Of a stretch of DNA of 64,000 nucleotides, positions 33,179 to 41,076 are shown in pieces. Made by a program: the position numbers and the translations under genes. The notes below the pieces were generated by a model that saw only the letters and a list, made by a program, of their open reading frames with translations, was not told where the DNA came from and searched no databases. Position 1 is the first letter of the stretch. The number at the start of each line of letters is the position of its first letter. The stretch is from Pseudoalteromonas sp. P1-9 (GTDB lineage Bacteria; Pseudomonadota; Gammaproteobacteria; Enterobacterales; Alteromonadaceae). The stretch lies in the NCBI RefSeq assembly GCF_001399975.1, contig NZ_LKBD01000001.1:186001-250000 (forward strand), written 5' to 3'.

Positions 33179-34267
33179 TTATAGCTCCGCTTTATAGGGT
33201 TTTACAATCATGCCTTCGCGCATTTGTGCGGCGCCTGCGGCTACTATTAAATCACCTTCGGTAATACCACTTTTAATGGCTGCAAAACGGGTTTTAACCG
33301 ATAACACATCGACGTTTGTCTTGCTTACTTGTGCTGTGTCGCGATTGAATTTCCAAACATGAAAACCCTCGCTATCATTACCTTGTAAAGCGTTAAATGG
33401 CACCAGTAAATGTTGCTCGTCGCTCTGATTTTCAAGGCTTACTTGTACAACCGCACGGGCACCTGGGGTTAAATTGGTATCATTGGCTTGTGCGGCAAAT
33501 ACCACCTTGTATGTTTGTGTAATTGGGTCGGGCTGAGTGGCATGCTCAATGTATTCTAATTGGTAAATTTTATCGGGCGCCGAAATAATATGTGCATTAG
33601 CGCCAACTAACGAACCCTCTTTGTATTTACTTACTAAACGCTCCGGTACATTCACATTAAAGTAATAGCGCGAAACATCTTGTAGGCGAGCCACAATATC
33701 GCCGGCTTGTACGTAGTTTCCTTTTTCAGCGAAACGTTCTGAGATCTGCGCGTTAAATGGCGCGAGTAAGGTGGTGTAACTGAGATCTTTTTCAGCGCGT
33801 TTAAGCGCGATATCGGCCAGTTCAAAGTTGGTTTTTGCGTTATCTAACTGACTTTGAGATACCAAACCGTTTTTTGCCGTTGCTTCAATACGTTCTAAAT
33901 CTCGTGTTGCCTGACTTAAGCGAGCTTCGGCTTCTTGCACGCGTTGTTTAAACGGGGTTGGGTCTATTTGTGCAAGCAGTTGACCTTGGTTTGCCAGCGT
34001 ACCTGTCATTAACTGTGTTTGGATTAAACGACCAGATACTTCAAAACTTAAATCGACGGTTTTTACTGCCGACACTTCTGCAGGGAAAGTACGGTTAACT
34101 AATTTGGCGTTGCTTACAGCTGGTACTAGCTTCACGGCTTGTACTTTTTCTACAGTAAGTTGTTCGGCAGGGGCGTCGGAACACGCTTGCAAAAACAAAG
34201 TTAACAGTGAAAGTGCGACTAATTTTACACGGGTCGCAGAGGTAAAAAAGTGAGTTTTCATAGTCAT
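33179..34267 (-). CDS. RND efflux pump, periplasmic adaptor lipoprotein
   Basis: 362 residues. Lipoprotein signal ends LFLQAC (Cys29). It has the lipoyl domain, an alpha-hairpin (about 100-170 with repeated AEARLSQATRDLERIEA pattern), second lipoyl half (LLAPFNAQIS), barrel and membrane-proximal domain. It joins the RND transporter to an outer-membrane channel. Start: ATG at 34265-34267; ATG at 34259-34261 (MKTHFF) is equally possible. It is the first gene of the pump operon and divergent from the TetR gene. Confidence 0.92.
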   Translation of the reverse strand: MTMKTHFFTSATRVKLVALSLLTLFLQACSDAPAEQLTVEKVQAVKLVPAVSNAKLVNRTFPAEVSAVKTVDLSFEVSGRLIQTQLMTGTLANQGQLLAQIDPTPFKQRVQEAEARLSQATRDLERIEATAKNGLVSQSQLDNAKTNFELADIALKRAEKDLSYTTLLAPFNAQISERFAEKGNYVQAGDIVARLQDVSRYYFNVNVPERLVSKYKEGSLVGANAHIISAPDKIYQLEYIEHATQPDPITQTYKVVFAAQANDTNLTPGARAVVQVSLENQSDEQHLLVPFNALQGNDSEGFHVWKFNRDTAQVSKTNVDVLSVKTRFAAIKSGITEGDLIVAAGAAQMREGMIVKPYKAEL

Positions 34268-34350
34268 TGTTGCTTAGTCGTCAAAGTTTAATAAAACGAA
34301 CTTGATTTTATCTTTATGATTTTTAAAGCATTTAAAACCTAAAATAGAAA

Positions 34351-34366
34351 ACCGTTAACGGCTAAA
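34351..34366. promoter_or_regulatory. Palindromic box shared with the ABC export operon
   Basis: ACCGTTAACGGCTAAA with core CCGTTAACGG (34352-34361), identical to 20068-20083. It lies 84 bp upstream of the RND adaptor and 117 bp upstream of the TetR gene. Confidence 0.55.
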
Positions 34367-34391
34367 GACGCTTCAGTACAATCATTGATCA

Positions 34392-34416
34392 AGTAAACTG
34401 TACGGTGTAGTTTACT
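34392..34416. promoter_or_regulatory. Candidate TetR operator
   Basis: AGTAAACT (34392-34399) and AGTTTACT (34409-34416) form a perfect 8-bp inverted repeat with 9-bp spacer in the divergent tetR/adaptor region; AGTAAAC recurs at 34440. It is the likely site of the adjacent TetR protein. Confidence 0.65.
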
Positions 34417-34482
34417 GGTCGCAATTGAAAAGTAAACCAATTAGTGTAAAAATAATTTCCAACTTTTCTAAGAGACCAAATC

Positions 34483-35094
34483 ATGAGCGAAGCCAAAATC
34501 AGCCGCAGTATGCAAAAACGCCAAGCGATTATTGATGGCGCAAAAACGGCATTCCAGCAATATGGTGTAAGCGACACCAGCATGGATAAAATTGCCGAAA
34601 CTGCGCAAGTATCAAAGCGTACTGTTTACAATCACTTTGAAAGTAAAGAGATTTTGGTAACTCACATTATTCGTGATATTTGGAGTCAGAATATTCTGAC
34701 GTATGAGTTTGAATACGATAAAAATCGAGATTTGCGCAGTCAGCTGAGCGAGTTGATTGCCAACGAACTTCAGTTTATGTGCGATCAAGGCACACTTGAT
34801 TTAATTCGCGTGGCGATGGGTCACTGCTTATTTAACCCAGAGATGTCTAATGGTGAGTTGCGTGAGTTCTTTGAACAAGAAACAACGCTTATTCGTTGGC
34901 TTAGACATGCTATGGAAGATGGAAAATTTCGTAAAAAAGACCCGTATCTAGTATCTGAGCAATTACTAGGTTTGTTAAAAGGGCAAGCTTTTTGGCCGCA
35001 GGTGTTACATTTTGATGAGCGATTGACTGAAGCGCAAATGCGCGAGCTAACAAATGATACTTTGGACTTGTTTTTAAGCTACTACGAAATTTAA
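34483..35094 (+). CDS. TetR-family regulator of the RND pump
   Basis: 203 residues. The N-terminal helix-turn-helix (about 15-62) is typical (FQQYGVSDTSMDKIAETAQVS, then KRTVYNHFESKE); the C-terminal helical ligand domain is of the AcrR/TetR_C type. It is divergent from the adaptor-RND operon, with an inverted repeat between them. It probably represses the pump and is released by substrate. Confidence 0.92.
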   Translation: MSEAKISRSMQKRQAIIDGAKTAFQQYGVSDTSMDKIAETAQVSKRTVYNHFESKEILVTHIIRDIWSQNILTYEFEYDKNRDLRSQLSELIANELQFMCDQGTLDLIRVAMGHCLFNPEMSNGELREFFEQETTLIRWLRHAMEDGKFRKKDPYLVSEQLLGLLKGQAFWPQVLHFDERLTEAQMRELTNDTLDLFLSYYEI

Positions 35095-35130
35095 TTGGGT
35101 TAACGCGGTTTTGGCGTAAATGCAACCGCG

Positions 35131-35763
35131 TTAGCTAAGGCGCAGTACCATTTTGACGTAAGTTAGGTGGTGTTTTAAAAAAGGCTCACCTTCAACAGTT
35201 AAGCCAAACCGACGATAAAACGGTACGGCTGTTTCGCGGGCATCAAGCCAAAATTTTTCAATATTGCGCTTTTTAACATCGCTTATAATATGCTGTAAAA
35301 GTTCGCTACCGAGCCCTTGGTTTTGGTAACTAGGCAAGGTGGCAAATTTGCGCAAACGCGCTTCGTTTTTATTGATAAATAACGATGCTACACATATTAG
35401 GGTCTGTTGATCTTTGCTGTTCTATTTTTGTTCTTGTTGAGCGTGCTTTATCGCGGCGCTCGATGTGTGGCCTAGCAATCTAAGCGAATATCGAGCAACA
35501 ATGAGAAAAGTGCGCTCAAAAGAACCGTTCGGCAGCGCTTGATTGGGCTTTCTACTGTGTTATCGGCTGACTCACATAGAGTAACTATGCCACACAGCCT
35601 CTGCCTTGTATAAACCCCAATCAAACTGCTGCAAAAATGAACTTGAAAGGTCAACAGACCCTAACTCTCGCTTGATTTCAATGCCAAAGTGGACGGCATT
35701 TTGGTCTTCCGGTGATTGGCAAAAATCCATTGGCTTGTTTGGCCACAATACGTGATGACGCAC
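35131..35763 (-). pseudogene. GNAT-family acetyltransferase gene split by a miniature element
   Basis: The C-terminal half (35131-35397) reads ICVASLFINKNEARLRKFA through motif A (QNQGLGSELLQHI) to the end. The N-terminal part (35664-35763; RHHVLWPNKPMDFC, NAVHFGIEIKREL) lies on the far side of the 264-bp insertion. Removing the element and one TA joins GAG-TTA-ATA-TGT in frame as KRELICVASLF, giving a normal small GNAT of about 123 residues. The N-terminal fragment has a GTG at 35761-35763 as the likely start, without a clear ribosome site. The gene is inactive as it stands. Confidence 0.85.
35398..35663. mobile_element. Miniature TA-flanked inverted-repeat element, copy 2
   Basis: 262-bp unit (35400-35661) between duplicated TA. 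Ends: GGGTCTGTTGATCTTT against the reverse complement of the right end, 15 of 16 matching. The internal palindromic core (CAGCGCTTGATTGGG / CCCCAATCAAACTGCTG) and other words match copy 1 at 3524-3786; the two copies are diverged, so neither is very recent relative to the other. No coding capacity. The TA duplication is proven by the restored reading frame of the host GNAT gene. Confidence 0.85.
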
Positions 35764-35816
35764 GCTAATCGTTTAAGCGGCGGTAATTTGTTGTACTTGA
35801 AAGGGTGAAGGCATTA

Positions 35817-36563
35817 TTAGATGCCACCTGTAACATCAAGTATTTTTCCGGTGATAAACGAGGCGTCGTCTGATAATAAATAAGCGATGCTATTTGCCAC
35901 TTCAATAGGTTGTCCGCCACGTTTAAGTGGAATTTTCTCTTTAAGTCGGTCAACGCGCGTTGGTTCGCCGCCGTCGCTATGAATATCAGTATAAATAAGT
36001 CCTGGGCGTATAGCGTTAACACGAATACCGCGCTCGGCAACTTCTAGGGCAAGGCCACGGGTCAGTGAATCTACCGCGCCTTTTGCCGCGGCGTAGTCAA
36101 CGTATTCAAAGGGCGCGCCTGATTGCGATGCACCCGAAGATACATTCACAATTGCGCCATCACTAGGGCAACGTTTTATAAATTCTTTTGCGCATAAAAA
36201 GGTGCTGGTAAGATTACCGTTAACGGTATTTAAAAAGCGCTCAAGGGAAATATCTGAAAGTGTGCTTTGTTTAAATAAAATGCCTGCGTTATTAACGAGA
36301 TAATTCACTTTGCCCAAATTCGCTTCAATGTCATCAAAAAGGTGAGTAACTGCGTTTTCGTTTGTGACATCTGAACAAAATGTATCGCACATTCCGCCGT
36401 TTTGTTTTATCTCATTTGCAACATCTGTTGCGGCATCGTCATTTTTAACATAGTTAATAGCGACACGATAACCACGCTTAGCGAGCAGTTTTGCCGTAGC
36501 GGCGCCAATACCGCGAGAAGCACCGGTAACTAAAACAACTTTGTTTATTGTGTCTTTATTCAT
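35817..36563 (-). CDS. SDR-family oxidoreductase
   Basis: 248 residues, classical short-chain dehydrogenase. Cofactor motif TGASRGIGAAT (residues 14-24), NNAG (NNAGIL), catalytic Ser in VNVSSGASQ, and YVDYAAAKG with Tyr and Lys four apart. It ends DVTGGI as is usual. It reduces or oxidises a carbonyl/hydroxyl using NAD(P); the basic residue after the first Gly motif suggests NADPH. It is 4 bp downstream of the GFA-family gene. Confidence 0.92.
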   Translation of the reverse strand: MNKDTINKVVLVTGASRGIGAATAKLLAKRGYRVAINYVKNDDAATDVANEIKQNGGMCDTFCSDVTNENAVTHLFDDIEANLGKVNYLVNNAGILFKQSTLSDISLERFLNTVNGNLTSTFLCAKEFIKRCPSDGAIVNVSSGASQSGAPFEYVDYAAAKGAVDSLTRGLALEVAERGIRVNAIRPGLIYTDIHSDGGEPTRVDRLKEKIPLKRGGQPIEVANSIAYLLSDDASFITGKILDVTGGI

Positions 36564-36567
36564 AATG

Positions 36568-36978
36568 CTATTTTGAGCGACTTGGCTCGAACTCGCTGTA
36601 GTGTGGCAAATCCATGTTTAAACTATCCCAATTGGCTTTTGAATCAACAAAGTTATGAGACATTGGGCGTTCAACAATATCGCAGTCAAGCACACCTAAG
36701 CGCAGGCGTAAACGTGTTGGGTCATCCGCATTTGAGCTATAAAGTGGAGACGCGCATTGCTTGCAAAAATGACGTTTTCTACCCGGTTTAACTTCAAAAG
36801 AGTTAATGAATTCTTGCCCTTTTTCGATTGTTAGCGACTGCGAGTCAATAAAGCCATTGGTCGCAAAGGCGGTGCCGCTTGATTTTCTGCATAGTGAGCA
36901 GTGGCAATGAATAATATCGCTGATTGGGCCGTTAAGTGTCATGTGAACTTCGCCGCATAGGCAAGTGGCAGAATACAT
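36568..36978 (-). CDS. GFA-family protein (glutathione-dependent formaldehyde-activating-like)
   Basis: 136 residues with the zinc pattern of the GFA/CENP-V fold: CLCGEV near residue 6, CHCSLCRKSSGTAF (residues 26-39), and HFCKQCASPLY (residues 72-82). Some members handle formaldehyde-glutathione adducts, most are untested. It begins 8 bp after the XRE gene stop and ends 4 bp before the SDR gene, so the three could be one operon. Confidence 0.88.
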   Translation of the reverse strand: MYSATCLCGEVHMTLNGPISDIIHCHCSLCRKSSGTAFATNGFIDSQSLTIEKGQEFINSFEVKPGRKRHFCKQCASPLYSSNADDPTRLRLRLGVLDCDIVERPMSHNFVDSKANWDSLNMDLPHYSEFEPSRSK

Positions 36979-36986
36979 ATTTGTCC

Positions 36987-37472
36987 TTAAACTGAGGGAG
37001 TTGAATTTGATAGCTGCTTTTTACGCGCTTGAAAATCAACAAAAATGTTAATGCTTAACCACACAAACCCTATCACAAAGCTGATGCCACCAAAATCCAA
37101 ATAACGAAAATTTCCGTGCAATTCATATTGGGCATCAAAATTGGCGCCTTTTAGCGTAGGGATCAGAATATCGACAATCCACAAACCAAACATCACACTT
37201 GAAATGGCAAATGCGGCAATCCAGCCGTACTTAATTAAAAAGGCAAAGGTAATATGTTCAATATTTGATTGTTGCTGCAGTTGCGCGGGGGTTAGCTCAA
37301 ACACCGCGGCCAACGCTTTACTGGTTTCGAGCGAGGCGTTGCCATTTTTTTCAACACGCTGAATGGTGCGAATACTTAACCCCGCCGTGACTGCCAGCTC
37401 TTCTTGACTCCAACAGTGTTGTAAGCGCAGTTGTTGTATTTTCTTATTATCTAGTTTCACAAATAAACTCAT
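36987..37472 (-). CDS. XRE-family membrane-anchored regulator
   Basis: 161 residues from the ATG at 37470-37472, preceded by AAGGA at 8-9 nt (the frame is open for a further 31 non-conserved residues). An N-terminal helix-turn-helix (RLQHCWSQEELAVTAGLSIRTIQRVE, residues 12-37) is followed by three membrane helices. This architecture is used by small regulators that sense membrane or redox state. It is first of a likely operon with GFA and SDR genes. Two inverted repeats lie upstream (37558-37576 and 37578-37605). Confidence 0.8.
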   Translation of the reverse strand: MSLFVKLDNKKIQQLRLQHCWSQEELAVTAGLSIRTIQRVEKNGNASLETSKALAAVFELTPAQLQQQSNIEHITFAFLIKYGWIAAFAISSVMFGLWIVDILIPTLKGANFDAQYELHGNFRYLDFGGISFVIGFVWLSINIFVDFQARKKQLSNSTPSV

Positions 37473-37577
37473 GATGTATTTCCTTATCGGTGTAGGTTGA
37501 TAAGGAACAGCATAAAAATTTAGTGTACCGACTGCGCTGACAAATACCAGACATCTTAATGACATTCGCCCGTCATC

Positions 37578-37605
37578 TATCTGACAATTTAGCGACAGTC
37601 AGATA
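37578..37605. promoter_or_regulatory. Inverted repeat upstream of the XRE gene
   Basis: TATCTGAC (37578-37585) / GTCAGATA (37598-37605), perfect 8-bp arms with 12-bp spacer; ATGAC/GTCAT (37558-37576) is adjacent. Possible autoregulatory sites. Confidence 0.4.
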
Positions 37606-37626
37606 AGGTGGTGGTTATAGTGAGTG

Positions 37627-38157
37627 TTAGTACTCACTTAATTGTGTTTTATCCGACCATTGGTAAACAAATTCATCGACCACTGAACCACATGGCGCAT
37701 GCCATACGCCTGCTTTGACTCGTTTAGCACCCAACTTTTCATACACTTTAATGGCGTGATGATTTCCTGATAGCACTTCTAAGTAGATGCTTGGGTGTTT
37801 AGCGTTTGCTTGTAGCCATTGTGTTGCCATAGACATTAGCTGCTTGGCGATGCCATTACCATGATAATGACCATCGACATGTAGGTTATCGAGCAAGCTG
37901 CCAAGCTCAGCTTCGTGATCGGCGTAAACACAAATAAAGCCAACGAGTTTGTTTTGATGAGACGCAATAATCACATGCTGCTTGCTATTTTCAGTAGCCA
38001 AACGAGATTGCCAAAGCGTTAAACGCTCGCTTGGGGCAACTTGGTTTAAGTATTCGGCTTTTAACATAGTATGGTAGGTGTTTTGCCAACTTTGTGTGTG
38101 AAGAGACGCAATTGCTGAGGTATCGCTTTGATTGGCAACGCGGTAGTTGATGTCCAT
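37627..38157 (-). CDS. GNAT-family N-acetyltransferase
   Basis: 176 residues. GNAT core with LDNLHVDGHYHGNGIAKQLM (motif A) and EVLSGNHHAIKVYEKLGAKRV (motif B). The start ATG 38157 follows directly a DUF523 gene on the same strand (12 bp gap), so it may be co-transcribed with it and with the GNAT and hydrolase upstream. The substrate is unknown. Confidence 0.88.
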   Translation of the reverse strand: MDINYRVANQSDTSAIASLHTQSWQNTYHTMLKAEYLNQVAPSERLTLWQSRLATENSKQHVIIASHQNKLVGFICVYADHEAELGSLLDNLHVDGHYHGNGIAKQLMSMATQWLQANAKHPSIYLEVLSGNHHAIKVYEKLGAKRVKAGVWHAPCGSVVDEFVYQWSDKTQLSEY

Positions 38158-38169
38158 GTTTGGTGTTCC

Positions 38170-38631
38170 TTATTGTTTAGCCCGTTCAATTAAAGCATTA
38201 ATATTGAACTGATTAAATACTTTTACGCCGTGCTGGTTTAGCAGCTGTACAGTGACGCCTTGCCCACTTATTTTACTGCCCGTAAAGGTGCCGTCATATA
38301 TTTCAGTGCTGCCACAGCTAGGGCTAAGTTCGGTTAATAACGCCAATTTAATATTGTGTGTTTGGCAAAATGCTAAGGTGAGTTTTGCACCTTTTAAAAA
38401 TGCGTCGGTCACATCGAGCCAGTCATCTTGTATAACGCGTGTGGTATTGTGTTTTTGGCGATAGATAATTTCAGCAGGCGGCCTTGGAATTGGCAAACCT
38501 GCGCTTACTTCGGGGCAAAAAGGCAAAAGTTCAAAATGCTGTTTAAGTGTTTGTAACTCAAGGGCGAGGGCTTTGCCGTTGTAGCGTACAGGATTGCCAA
38601 ACAAACAACTGCTTATTAGTAATTTTTGCAT
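38170..38631 (-). CDS. DUF523 domain protein (YbbK-like)
   Basis: 153 residues matching the DUF523 pattern: start ISSCLFGNPVRYNGK, the centre CPEVSAGLPIPRPPAEI, and ELSPSCGSTEIYDGTFTG. The three conserved Cys (in SSCL, CPEV and SPSCG) suggest a metal or cofactor site. The family is widespread but uncharacterised; some members are fused to DUF1722. It lies in a row of same-strand genes, 7 bp after the GNAT at 38639. Confidence 0.85.
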   Translation of the reverse strand: MQKLLISSCLFGNPVRYNGKALALELQTLKQHFELLPFCPEVSAGLPIPRPPAEIIYRQKHNTTRVIQDDWLDVTDAFLKGAKLTLAFCQTHNIKLALLTELSPSCGSTEIYDGTFTGSKISGQGVTVQLLNQHGVKVFNQFNINALIERAKQ

Positions 38632-38638
38632 CAGTTTA

Positions 38639-39133
38639 TTAAAGCGCTAATTCAAACTGCAGCATATCGCTGGTGTTAGAAGGCGTTTTGGTAAACCCCA
38701 TTTTGCTTAGCACGTGCGCCGATGCTGGATTATCAATGCTTACGCCACCGTGTATTACGCGCCACTGTGTTTTTGCTTTGCCATAGTGAATAAGTGCTTT
38801 TAGTAGTTCACTGGCGTAACCTTTGCCCCAATATTGCGCGTTAAATAAATAACCAATATGTGCGTGGCCCTTGTCTTCATAAATTATAAATAAGCCAATC
38901 AGTGTTAACTCGGCATTGTGATAAATGCCATAAACTTGGCTTGTTTGTGCTTGTTCATTTAACCAAACCTTTGCATCAACAGGTGTTGTAATCCCGTGAA
39001 AACTAGGTGGTAGGTGACGTGTTACCTCGGGACTTAAAATCGCAATCAGCTGGTTAAGTTCTGCATGGTTTAGCGTTTGCTTTAACGCCGACACCGTGAG
39101 TCGTTGACTATTGAACAAGCACAGGTCTTTCAT
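38639..39133 (-). CDS. GNAT-family N-acetyltransferase (RimJ/RimL-like)
   Basis: 164 residues. Conserved GNAT pieces: IGYLFNAQYWGKGYASELL (motif A, acetyl-CoA site) and NPASAHVLSKMGFTK near the C-terminus, as in ribosomal-protein N-acetyltransferase-like proteins. Substrate unknown. It begins 1 bp after the hydrolase gene, so one transcript is likely. Confidence 0.85.
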   Translation of the reverse strand: MKDLCLFNSQRLTVSALKQTLNHAELNQLIAILSPEVTRHLPPSFHGITTPVDAKVWLNEQAQTSQVYGIYHNAELTLIGLFIIYEDKGHAHIGYLFNAQYWGKGYASELLKALIHYGKAKTQWRVIHGGVSIDNPASAHVLSKMGFTKTPSNTSDMLQFELAL

Positions 39134-39134
39134 A

Positions 39135-39890
39135 TTACTCGCTTTTAGAATGACAAGGTTGGTTGTTTAAAAACTGCGTGATGTGTGTGTTTATTGCTTG
39201 TTTTAACCACTTAGGACCACCGTCGTACATATCGTTATGACGAGATTTTGCAATTTTAACAACACATACAGGTAGTTGCTGAGTTTCGCTTTCGCTATAA
39301 AGCACGCCTTTATCGGCTGGGAAGTCGCTGCCACGAATTGAAAGTACCTTAATATTTTTATTTCGAGGAAGCGGTACACGGCGATGGTCTATAGTGATTA
39401 CGTGCTCGATATAATCGACGTTTTCATTGGCAAGCCACGACGAAATATCGCCACCGTTTGAATGGCCGATTAACGTGAGTGAATTAAAGTTATAGTGTGT
39501 GTATTTGTTGGCATAGTGTGATTTAACAAAGCGCAGTGTTTGTGCGCCACGTTGCCAATTTTCACTGCGCGTTTGGTATAAGTCACCGCTGACTGAGAGC
39601 GGTGGGTCATTGGGCAGTTCGTGCCCTACAGCGATAGTTAAAAATCCATTTTTATTAAGCAAAGTTTCAATAAATTGGTATTCGGTGTGTTTAATCCCAT
39701 ATCCCGCGCTAATTATGGCGACCGGGCATTGATTTTTTTGCGTGCAACTTGCTGAATTTATAGGCTTTGAGACTGTCACTGGAATATGACGGTCGCGTGA
39801 TTTATCAAACACGCTCAGGTCACTATTTTTGGCATTAACCGCATAACTTGCAAGGCCTAACAACAGGCTTAACGCAAGAGAAAAACGCAT
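39135..39890 (-). CDS. Secreted alpha/beta hydrolase
   Basis: 251 residues with a signal peptide (MRFSLALSLLLGLASYAVNA). The nucleophile elbow is GHSNGGD (Ser in HSN), preceded by strand LTLIGH; a late acidic residue (DMYDGG) and His (KSRHNDM) can complete the triad. Cys in SASCTQKNQC and in PVCVVK suggest disulfides. Substrate unknown; the pattern resembles esterases of the platelet-activating-factor acetylhydrolase/dienelactone hydrolase group. Confidence 0.8.
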   Translation of the reverse strand: MRFSLALSLLLGLASYAVNAKNSDLSVFDKSRDRHIPVTVSKPINSASCTQKNQCPVAIISAGYGIKHTEYQFIETLLNKNGFLTIAVGHELPNDPPLSVSGDLYQTRSENWQRGAQTLRFVKSHYANKYTHYNFNSLTLIGHSNGGDISSWLANENVDYIEHVITIDHRRVPLPRNKNIKVLSIRGSDFPADKGVLYSESETQQLPVCVVKIAKSRHNDMYDGGPKWLKQAINTHITQFLNNQPCHSKSE

Positions 39891-39963
39891 GAATCTTCCT
39901 TTTTATAAATTATAGTTTTTAAACGTTTGATTGAGCGTCTTTTTAACATTTTAGCTATATGAT

Positions 39964-40569
39964 TTATAGTGCTTTTCTTGCAATTGCTTGGATCACAGCT
40001 GCCTCACCGGTGTGAAATGCACCTTCAATAACAGTGCGTTTAAGGCTTTGTAGCAATGCGAAATCTAATCCGGTTAATTCATTTTTAAGCTGCGTTGTTG
40101 TGATCATAGTACTGATATCGTTGCCGCCGCCTGTGCCTAAATGAATTTGCTCGGGTGTATAGGCTTCAAGTAAAAATACCCCGTTTGGTTTTAAACTTTT
40201 AACCACATTGGCGTGAAGTAAACACCTATGCGCTTGTGAAAACGGGGCAAAAATTGAGATGATGCTATCCCATTTGTTTTCGCCTAAATCAAAGCTGGTT
40301 AAATCAGCGTGAATAAACTCAATGTTTACCTTGTGCTTGTCAGCTAATCGCGCTGCTTTTTCTAACCCTTTGATTGATGCGTCGACGGCACAGACCTCAA
40401 ATCCTTGCTGAGCAAGAAATACTGCGTTGCGTCCTTCACCTTCTGCAAGCGTGAGCACTTTGTTTGCTTTAAGTGATGAAACGTGTTGCTTTAAAAAGTC
40501 ATTTGCTTGCGTACCGTAAGCATATTCGCTGTTTGAAAATCGTGTGTCCCACATGCTGTCAAAGGTCAT
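39964..40569 (-). CDS. Class I SAM-dependent methyltransferase (TehB-like)
   Basis: 201 residues. Starts DSMWDTRFSNSEYAYGT, the entry seen in TehB/thiopurine-type enzymes; motif I is VLTLAEGEGRNAVFLA, motif II strand FEVCAVDAS, motif IV DSIISIFAPFS. TehB-like proteins methylate toxic oxyanions or chalcogens (tellurite, selenite); others act on thiols. It is divergent from a MerR-type regulator through a 19-bp-spaced promoter, so it is likely induced by a toxic agent. Confidence 0.85.
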   Translation of the reverse strand: MTFDSMWDTRFSNSEYAYGTQANDFLKQHVSSLKANKVLTLAEGEGRNAVFLAQQGFEVCAVDASIKGLEKAARLADKHKVNIEFIHADLTSFDLGENKWDSIISIFAPFSQAHRCLLHANVVKSLKPNGVFLLEAYTPEQIHLGTGGGNDISTMITTTQLKNELTGLDFALLQSLKRTVIEGAFHTGEAAVIQAIARKAL

Positions 40570-40601
40570 GATTTACGCCTGTTAATTTAAACAATAGAAT
40601 A

Positions 40602-40632
40602 AGGGTATTACTTCAAGTCGACTTTAAGTCAA
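40602..40632 (-). promoter_or_regulatory. MerR-type promoter of the methyltransferase gene
   Basis: On the minus strand TTGACT (40627-40632) and TACCCT (40602-40607) are separated by 19 bp, the elongated spacer used by MerR regulators. The spacer holds a 20-bp near-perfect dyad (40610-40629) centred on GTCGAC with ACTT/AAGT arms. The adjacent MerR gene is the obvious regulator. Confidence 0.8.
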
Positions 40633-40650
40633 GTGCACGCGAGAAAAATT

Positions 40651-41058
40651 ATGGATATTGCGCAAGTTGCTAAACAATCGGGTTTAAAACCATCAACATT
40701 ACGTTATTACGAAGAAAAAGGGCTGATCCGCTCTGCAGGTCGCAATGGGTTACGTCGTTATTACGATAAACAAGTATTAGAGAAGTTGGCGCTAATTAAT
40801 TTGGGGCGTTACGTTGGTTTATCGCTCGATGAAATTGCTGAAATGCTGCTGCCGAAAGGCGTTGAGGTGAATCGCTCGTTATTGCTTGAAAAAGCCGATG
40901 AACTCGATAAACAAATTAAATCGATGACGGCGATACGAGATGGCTTGCGCCACGCTGCACAGTGCAGCGCGCCACATCATTTAGCTTGCCCAACGTTTCA
41001 GCGTTTTTTAAATCTTGCGGGTAAACGCCTAAAAGCGAAACCGAACAAGCTGAAGTAA
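40651..41058 (+). CDS. MerR-family regulator
   Basis: 135 residues from the ATG at 40651 (an earlier GTG at 40633 overlaps the promoter). Winged helix-turn-helix MDIAQVAKQSGLKPSTLRYYEEKGL, then the dimerisation helix, and a C-terminal pair of Cys (QCSAPHHLACPTF, C-x8-C) that could bind a metal or react with an oxidant. It is divergent from the methyltransferase at 39964-40569, and the shared operator lies just upstream of this gene. Confidence 0.9.
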   Translation: MDIAQVAKQSGLKPSTLRYYEEKGLIRSAGRNGLRRYYDKQVLEKLALINLGRYVGLSLDEIAEMLLPKGVEVNRSLLLEKADELDKQIKSMTAIRDGLRHAAQCSAPHHLACPTFQRFLNLAGKRLKAKPNKLK

Positions 41059-41076
41059 TATCATTGCTGATTTTGC

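Noticed and set aside
35472..35763. Two frames reading across the second miniature element
   Set aside because: They join element sequence to the N-terminal GNAT fragment; the element is not coding.
36215..36228. Third CCGTTAACGG palindrome
   Set aside because: It falls in the coding sequence of the SDR gene and lacks the CTAAA extension of the other two boxes, so chance is likely.
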